From positions 1 to 11,127 of the forward strand of contig CAMDGP010000049.1 in the NCBI GenBank assembly GCA_945897765.1: a stretch of DNA of 11,127 nucleotides, given 5' to 3'. Positions 7,147-11,127 of this stretch are shown here, piece by piece (the stretch's first letter is position 1; the number at the start of each line of letters is the position of its first letter). The position numbers and the translations under genes were made by a program. Source of the DNA: Chitinophaga pinensis (GTDB lineage Bacteria; Bacteroidota; Bacteroidia; Flavobacteriales_D; Crocinitomicaceae). Under the pieces are notes generated by a model, which did no database searches, was not told the origin of the DNA, and was given only the letters and a program-made list of their open reading frames with translations.

Positions 7147-8694
7147 TTACTTCCTTGCTTTCATTACAATATACGGAATCAACAACTCTTCCAAAGAAAT
7201 GCCACCATGTTGGAAAGTATCGCTGTAATAATTCACGAAATGGTTGTAATTATTCGGATATACGAAGAAATCCTGTTCGCGGGCAAATACAAATTCAGCC
7301 GACATTTTGATTTTTGGTAAAAAGGCGTCTTGCGGGTTTTTAACGACAAAAACTTCTTTGGCATTGTAATTTAATCCTCTTCCTGACTTATATCTAAGGT
7401 TGCTGTTTGTATTGCGTTCTCCCACGATTTTAACTGGGTTTTTCACACGAATTGTTCCATGGTCGGTTGTAATCACCAAACGCATTCCAGCACCGGCAAT
7501 TTTTTTGATAATATCGAGTAGAGGAGAATGCTCCAACCAAGAAACGGTAATGGAACGATAAGCAGCTTCATTTTCAGCCAATTCACGAATGACTTCCATT
7601 TCAGTGCGCGCGTGAGAGAGCATATCAACGAAATTGTAAACGATAAAATTGACATCGTTATCTTTGATGGTATTGAAATTATCACCTAATTTTTTTCCTG
7701 CTTCGACGTTCGTGATTTTATTGTACGACCATTTAACATTCTTTCCTAAACGCTTTAAATTCGCTTCAAGGAAATCCTTTTCATGCATGTTTTTTCCACC
7801 TTCATCTTCTTCATTTTTCCAAAGATTTGGGAACTTTTTTTCAATTTCTGAAGGTAAAAGTCCTGCGAAAAAGGCATTTCTTGCATAGTGAGTTGCCGTT
7901 GGTAAAATGGAATAAATGACTTCCTCTTCCTCTTTCATAAAGTATTTAGAAAAGATCGGCTCCACCATTTTCCATTGGTCATAGCGCAAATTATCTATTA
8001 CTAAAACTGCCAATTTTTCCGAACCAATTTTTGGGGCAATTTTATCTTTTAGTAAGGAATGAATCATTTGAGGTGCATCTTCTGTTCCATTCATCCAATC
8101 CAGATAATTGTCTTCAATGAAATCTGCAAACAAGTGATTCGCTTCTTTTTTCTGCATTTCCAAGATTTCACGCATCCCAGAATCCTCGATTTTATCTAAT
8201 TCTAATTCCCAAAAAACCAATTTTGCATACAAATCGCTCCATTCTTGTGCATCTAAACGACCATTTAGTAACATTCCCAACTGGCGAAATTCCTGTTGAT
8301 AGTTAGAATTTGTTTTTTGTGAAACTAATTTGCTGTGGTCTAAATTCTTTTTGATGCTCAATAAAATCTGATTTGGATTGACAGGTTTGATTAAGTAATC
8401 GGCAATTTTACTTCCGATGGCTTCTTCCATAATGTATTCTTCCTCACTTTTCGTAATCATCACCACTGGAACTAATGGGTTGATTTCCTTTATTTTAGAG
8501 AGGGTTTCCAATCCAGAAATACCGGGCATATTTTCATCTAAGAAAATTATGTCGTATGACTTTTCATGAACCTTGTCTAGAGCATCCATACCGTTTGTGA
8601 CAGGGTCAACACTGTAACCTTTAGATTCTAAAAATAGAATATGTGGTTTCAACAACTCAATTTCATCGTCCGCCCAAAGAATTTTACCCTGCAT
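7147..8694 (-). CDS. porX: PorX: response regulator fused to PglZ/alkaline-phosphatase-like domain, type IX secretion regulator
   Basis: The ATG at 8694 is chosen (515 residues, MQGKILWADDEIELL). The frame is open to a TTG-like start at 8769, but that would overlap the divergent HD gene, and the extra residues are unconvincing. The receiver domain (1-120) has the acidic pair D9/D10, phospho-acceptor D53 in FLDENMPG, T81 and K103 in YLIKPV. A helical linker (about 121-220) leads to a PglZ domain of the alkaline phosphatase superfamily. Likely metal and nucleophile positions are D234 (VLVIDNLRYD), the Thr pair in LPTATH (266-268), D357/H361 (VDMLSH), D411/H412 (TTDHGT) and H496 (TFQHGG). In Porphyromonas and Flavobacterium, PorX with the kinase PorY controls type IX secretion, and its phosphatase-like domain cleaves oligonucleotides. 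All key residues look intact. Confidence 0.95.
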   Translation of the reverse strand: MQGKILWADDEIELLKPHILFLESKGYSVDPVTNGMDALDKVHEKSYDIIFLDENMPGISGLETLSKIKEINPLVPVVMITKSEEEYIMEEAIGSKIADYLIKPVNPNQILLSIKKNLDHSKLVSQKTNSNYQQEFRQLGMLLNGRLDAQEWSDLYAKLVFWELELDKIEDSGMREILEMQKKEANHLFADFIEDNYLDWMNGTEDAPQMIHSLLKDKIAPKIGSEKLAVLVIDNLRYDQWKMVEPIFSKYFMKEEEEVIYSILPTATHYARNAFFAGLLPSEIEKKFPNLWKNEEDEGGKNMHEKDFLEANLKRLGKNVKWSYNKITNVEAGKKLGDNFNTIKDNDVNFIVYNFVDMLSHARTEMEVIRELAENEAAYRSITVSWLEHSPLLDIIKKIAGAGMRLVITTDHGTIRVKNPVKIVGERNTNSNLRYKSGRGLNYNAKEVFVVKNPQDAFLPKIKMSAEFVFAREQDFFVYPNNYNHFVNYYSDTFQHGGISLEELLIPYIVMKARK

Positions 8695-8709
8695 TTGTCT
8701 TATTTTTAA

Positions 8710-8717
8710 TAGTTTTG
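8710..8717 (+). promoter_or_regulatory. Possible -7 element for the HD-domain gene
   Basis: TAGTTTTG matches TAnnTTTG within the 46-bp gap between the divergent porX and HD genes, 23 bp before the HD start codon. The nearest upstream TTG (8695-8697) is only 12 bp away, too close for a normal -33 element, so support is limited. Confidence 0.3.
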
Positions 8718-8740
8718 AATAGAAATTTAAAGTTAAGCAC

Positions 8741-9985
8741 TTGCGACCTAATTTAAACCAAAATAACAAGAAGAAAATTGTAAACGATCCAGTTTATGGT
8801 TTTATTTCGATTCCCGACGAATTTATTTTTGATGTCATCGAACATCCATACATGCAACGCCTGCGAAGAATCATGCAATTGGGCTTAAGTCATTTGGTTT
8901 ATCCAGGTGCAATTCACACCCGTTTTCACCATGTTTTAGGAGCGATGCACTTAATGACTCAAGCAGTTACAACCATTCGACGCAAAGGTCATGAGATTAC
9001 AGACGATGAAGAAAGAGCTGTTTATTTAGCAATTTTATTACATGATATTGGTCATGGACCTTTCAGTCATGCGTTGGAATACGATATTGTTTGTGGTGTT
9101 AGCCATGAAAAGATATCCGGTTATTTCATTGAGCGCATCAGTAACGAGTTTGGCGATGATTTAAGTCGAGCGCTTTTAATTTTCAATAATACCTATTCGA
9201 AGCCTTTTTTGCATCAATTAGTTTCCAGTCAATTAGACATGGATCGCTTGGATTATTTGAATCGCGATAGTTTTTATTCGGGTGTCAGCGAAGGAATTAT
9301 TGGTTCCGATCGTTTGATTGAAATGATAAATGTACATGAAGGAAATTTGGTTTTGGAGGAGAAAGGTATCTATTCTATTGAGAAATTTATCGTTGCGCGA
9401 AGATTGATGTATTGGCAAGTGTATCTTCATAAAACGGTTGTAGTAGCTGAGAATATGTTGATTCACGCCTTGAGAAGAGCAAAACAGTTGACAAAAGGCG
9501 GTCATTCCGTTTTCGCAAGTACTGCATTGAAATATTTCTTAGAAAATGATGTTACGCAACAAGATTTTGAGGGAAATCCAAAAGTATTAGATTACTTTGC
9601 GCAATTAGACGATTATGATATTTTGGGAGCAATCAAAGAATGGCAAAACGATTCAGATAAAATTTTATCGATTTTATCTCAATCTATTGTAAACCGAAAT
9701 TTATTTAAGATTGAAATTTCAAAAGAGCCATTTACGGATGCTCGTATTGAGATGGAAAAAGAATTTGCCCGCTCTTTGTTTGATTTGCGAGGCGATGAGG
9801 TCGATTATTTTGTCTATTCAGATGTGTTGACCAACAAAGCATACAATCAAGACAAGCAAAATATTAATATGCTAATGAAAAACGGCGACATCATTGACTT
9901 GACAAAAGCTTCTGATAATTTAAATATTTCCGCTTTAGCTCAGCCTGTTGAGAAGTATTTCTTGTGTTATCCGATTAAGAGGTAA
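8741..9985 (+). CDS. HD-domain phosphohydrolase, SAMHD1/dNTPase-like
   Basis: A 414-residue metal-dependent HD hydrolase. The N-terminal signature NDPVYGFISIPDEFIFDVIE (15-34) is followed by HPYMQRLRRIMQLG, H64 in TRFHHVLGAMH, the H101-D102 pair in LLHDIGHGPFSH, and D166 in QLDMDRLDYLNRDSFYSG, the full metal-binding set of dGTPase/SAMHD1 relatives. Hydrolysis of a (deoxy)nucleotide phosphate is expected; the true substrate of this bacterial branch is unknown. The start is a TTG at 8741. An in-frame TAG lies 18 nt further up and there is no ATG before residue 38, which is already inside the conserved region. It is divergent from porX across 46 bp. From memory, this pairing, often followed by lpxD, is common in Flavobacteriales; here an AAA+ gene follows instead. 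Confidence 0.9.
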   Translation: MRPNLNQNNKKKIVNDPVYGFISIPDEFIFDVIEHPYMQRLRRIMQLGLSHLVYPGAIHTRFHHVLGAMHLMTQAVTTIRRKGHEITDDEERAVYLAILLHDIGHGPFSHALEYDIVCGVSHEKISGYFIERISNEFGDDLSRALLIFNNTYSKPFLHQLVSSQLDMDRLDYLNRDSFYSGVSEGIIGSDRLIEMINVHEGNLVLEEKGIYSIEKFIVARRLMYWQVYLHKTVVVAENMLIHALRRAKQLTKGGHSVFASTALKYFLENDVTQQDFEGNPKVLDYFAQLDDYDILGAIKEWQNDSDKILSILSQSIVNRNLFKIEISKEPFTDARIEMEKEFARSLFDLRGDEVDYFVYSDVLTNKAYNQDKQNINMLMKNGDIIDLTKASDNLNISALAQPVEKYFLCYPIKR

Positions 9986-10078
9986 GTAGAAAATATCCAC
10001 TTTTTTGTTTCAATTGAAGTTAGATTTTGTCTGCGAGTTTAAATGAGAGAGAATGATGATTCCTGTTTTTTCGCCTGT

Positions 10079-10216
10079 TATTAAATAAAGTTATTGTTTA
10101 GTGTCAAATAAAGTTATAGTTTACTATCAAATAAAAATGTTGTTTAGTAATGAATAAAAATGTTTGATAGTAACGAATAAAATTGTAGCTTTGTGTCAAA
10201 TAAAAGTTATGGTTAG
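10079..10216 (+). repeat. Six tandem 23-bp degenerate repeats upstream of the AAA+ gene
   Basis: Six uninterrupted units of exactly 23 bp start at 10079, 10102, 10125, 10148, 10171 and 10194. The approximate consensus is TRTCAAATAAA, R, TTATWGTTTAG. The core AATAAA at offsets 6-11 is identical in all six. Units 1 and 2 differ at only four positions; units 4 and 5 are the most diverged. There are no spacers, so this is not a CRISPR array. The last unit contains the ATG of the downstream gene. The roughly 93 bp before the array (9986-10078) contain a TTCAATTGAA palindrome and nothing else recognisable. Confidence 0.9.
10163..10193 (+). promoter_or_regulatory. Bacteroidota-type promoter built from repeat units 4 and 5
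   Basis: TTTG at 10163-10166, a 19-bp spacer and TAGCTTTG at 10186-10193 fit the TTTG-N19-TAnnTTTG consensus exactly. Both elements occupy the same offset (16) of consecutive 23-bp units, so the repeat period itself sets the promoter spacing. Transcription would start near 10198-10200, leaving only about ten leader bases before the ATG at 10209. Confidence 0.65.
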
Positions 10217-11127
10217 TCAATTTCAAATAGAAGAAGTAATAGCATTTCAAAAGAAAAGCTTGCAACGTCGCGTTTTGGGAACAGAGCGTGAAGATGTTCA
10301 TAATTATGCACTTACAGAAAATTTTGCGAATATCATAACTGGAATTCGTCGCTGTGGAAAAAGTACCTTGATGTATCAACTAATTGCACAAAACAAAGAC
10401 GTTTCGCTATTTATAAACTTTGAAGATCCACGACTTGCAGGATTTGAGTTGGATGATTTTCGTCGCTTGGATGCAATCATAGAACGCGATAAATTCACGC
10501 ATTTATTTTTCGATGAAATACAAATGCTCTCAAATTGGGAATGGTATGTGCGCCAAAAATTAGATGAAGGTTTTCAAGTGGTTGTCACTGGCTCAAATGC
10601 CAATTTACTCAGCAAAGAATTAGGAACAAAATTGACTGGTCGCCATTTGTCGTCCGAATTATTTCCTTTTTCTTATACTGAATTTTTGACTTTTTTAAAA
10701 TTGGAGTGCAACTCTGAAAGCGCTTTGAAATATATGCAAGTTGGTGGTTTTCCCGAATTTTTAAAAACAAATAATCCTTTGGTTTTACATCAGCTTTGGG
10801 ATGATATATTGTACCGTGACATAGCTGTTAGGTATGGTGTTCGCGATGTACAAACCTTACGGAAATTGGCAATCTATTTACTGTCGAATATCGGAAAAAC
10901 GTATTCAGCGAATAAGCTTTCAGCACTGTTTCAGTTTAAATCTGTGAGTACTTTATTAGAATATATCTCTCATTTGGAAAATGCCTATTTAGTTGCCAGC
11001 GTTCCAATGTTTAGCTATTCTTTGAAAGCACAAGTTCGAAATCCAAAGAAAGTTTATACCATCGATTTAGGTTTGTTCACGAATCTTTCCATCGTTTTTA
11101 CTGAAGAAAATGGTCGAAGATTAGAGA
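10209..11127 (+). CDS. AAA+ ATPase with DUF4143 domain (partial, C-terminus beyond window)
   Basis: 306 codons are visible and the frame is open at the right edge. The N-terminal AAA_14-type ATPase has Walker A GIRRCGKST (45-53), Walker B LFFDEIQ (D102/E103) and a sensor-1-like TGSN (127-130), followed by LTGRHLSSELFPFSYTEF, typical of this family. From about residue 205 (LYRDIAVRYGVRD) the DUF4143 region begins, with winged-helix-like YSANKLSALFQFKSVSTLLEY and KVYTIDLGLFTN. This family is common, often multicopy, in Bacteroidota and archaea, and its cellular role is not established. The ATG at 10209 is supported by the match of residues 7-50 to what I recall of relatives. The gene sits behind a tandem-repeat promoter array and is probably a single accessory gene. 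Confidence 0.92.
   Translation, partial: MVSQFQIEEVIAFQKKSLQRRVLGTEREDVHNYALTENFANIITGIRRCGKSTLMYQLIAQNKDVSLFINFEDPRLAGFELDDFRRLDAIIERDKFTHLFFDEIQMLSNWEWYVRQKLDEGFQVVVTGSNANLLSKELGTKLTGRHLSSELFPFSYTEFLTFLKLECNSESALKYMQVGGFPEFLKTNNPLVLHQLWDDILYRDIAVRYGVRDVQTLRKLAIYLLSNIGKTYSANKLSALFQFKSVSTLLEYISHLENAYLVASVPMFSYSLKAQVRNPKKVYTIDLGLFTNLSIVFTEENGRRLE

Noticed and set aside
7083..7310. Plus-strand frame of 75 codons over the porX 3' end
   Set aside because: More than half is antisense to porX, composition is unremarkable, and no motif or start signal supports it.
6760..8769. N-terminal extensions of the TPR protein (to 6798) and PorX (to 8769)
   Set aside because: Both depend on TTG codons, add residues unlike the families, and for PorX would overlap the divergent HD gene; the internal ATGs at 6759 and 8694 fit the families.
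9233..9505. Minus-strand frame inside the HD-domain gene
   Set aside because: It lies wholly antisense to a strongly conserved enzyme and resembles no known protein.
10079..10216. CRISPR-like array
   Set aside because: Units are directly adjacent with no unique spacers, are degenerate, and have no cas genes nearby.
10104..10379. Minus-strand frame of 91 codons across the repeat array and the start of the AAA+ gene
   Set aside because: Its C-terminal part is only the translation of the AT-rich tandem repeats and the rest is antisense to the clearly coding ATPase; no family resemblance.

Overview
The window looks like chromosomal DNA of an AT-rich member of the Bacteroidota, most likely order Flavobacteriales. 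The evidence is a PorX-type response regulator/PglZ protein (a type IX secretion regulator limited to this phylum), a UpxY-type NusG paralogue in front of polysaccharide export genes, a phosphosulfolactate synthase paired with a TPR protein, and several matches to the Bacteroidota promoter consensus TTTG-N19-TAnnTTTG. Genus cannot be read from the sequence with confidence.

Layout. (1) Positions 1-2213, minus strand: the start of a polysaccharide export operon. In transcription order it holds a winged-helix/degenerate nucleotidyltransferase regulator (TTG start), a UpxY/NusG-like antiterminator overlapping it by 4 nt, an ABC-2 permease, and a Wzt-like ATPase that runs off the left edge. A near-consensus promoter and an inverted repeat lie in the upstream gap. 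(2) 2418-3485, plus: an RND/HlyD-type periplasmic adaptor with no pump or outer-membrane partner in view. (3) 3506-4429, minus: a seven-bladed WD40 protein. (4) 4533-6759, minus: a two-gene unit, a TPR protein then phosphosulfolactate synthase (ComA), ending in a clear hairpin terminator. (5) About 390 bp without a recognisable gene (6760-7146). (6) 7147-8694, minus: porX. It is divergent from an HD-domain phosphohydrolase (8741-9985, plus). (7) 9986-10208: an intergenic stretch whose last part is six tandem 23-bp repeats. These run into the start codon of an AAA+ ATPase/DUF4143 gene that is cut by the right edge.

How the parts relate. The left block is a regulated surface polysaccharide locus: regulator and antiterminator first, then the export machinery. 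The middle and right are mostly core genes in an order familiar from Flavobacteriales (TPR-comA; porX-HD). The AAA+ gene with its repeat-built promoter looks like an accessory insertion. The most interesting signals are the 23-bp repeat array, whose period equals the -33 to -7 promoter spacing; an A10 slippery tract inside the antiterminator gene, where either a -1 or a +1 change truncates the protein; and the translationally coupled pseudo-nucleotidyltransferase regulator next to UpxY. No RNA genes, insertion sequences or CRISPR arrays were seen.
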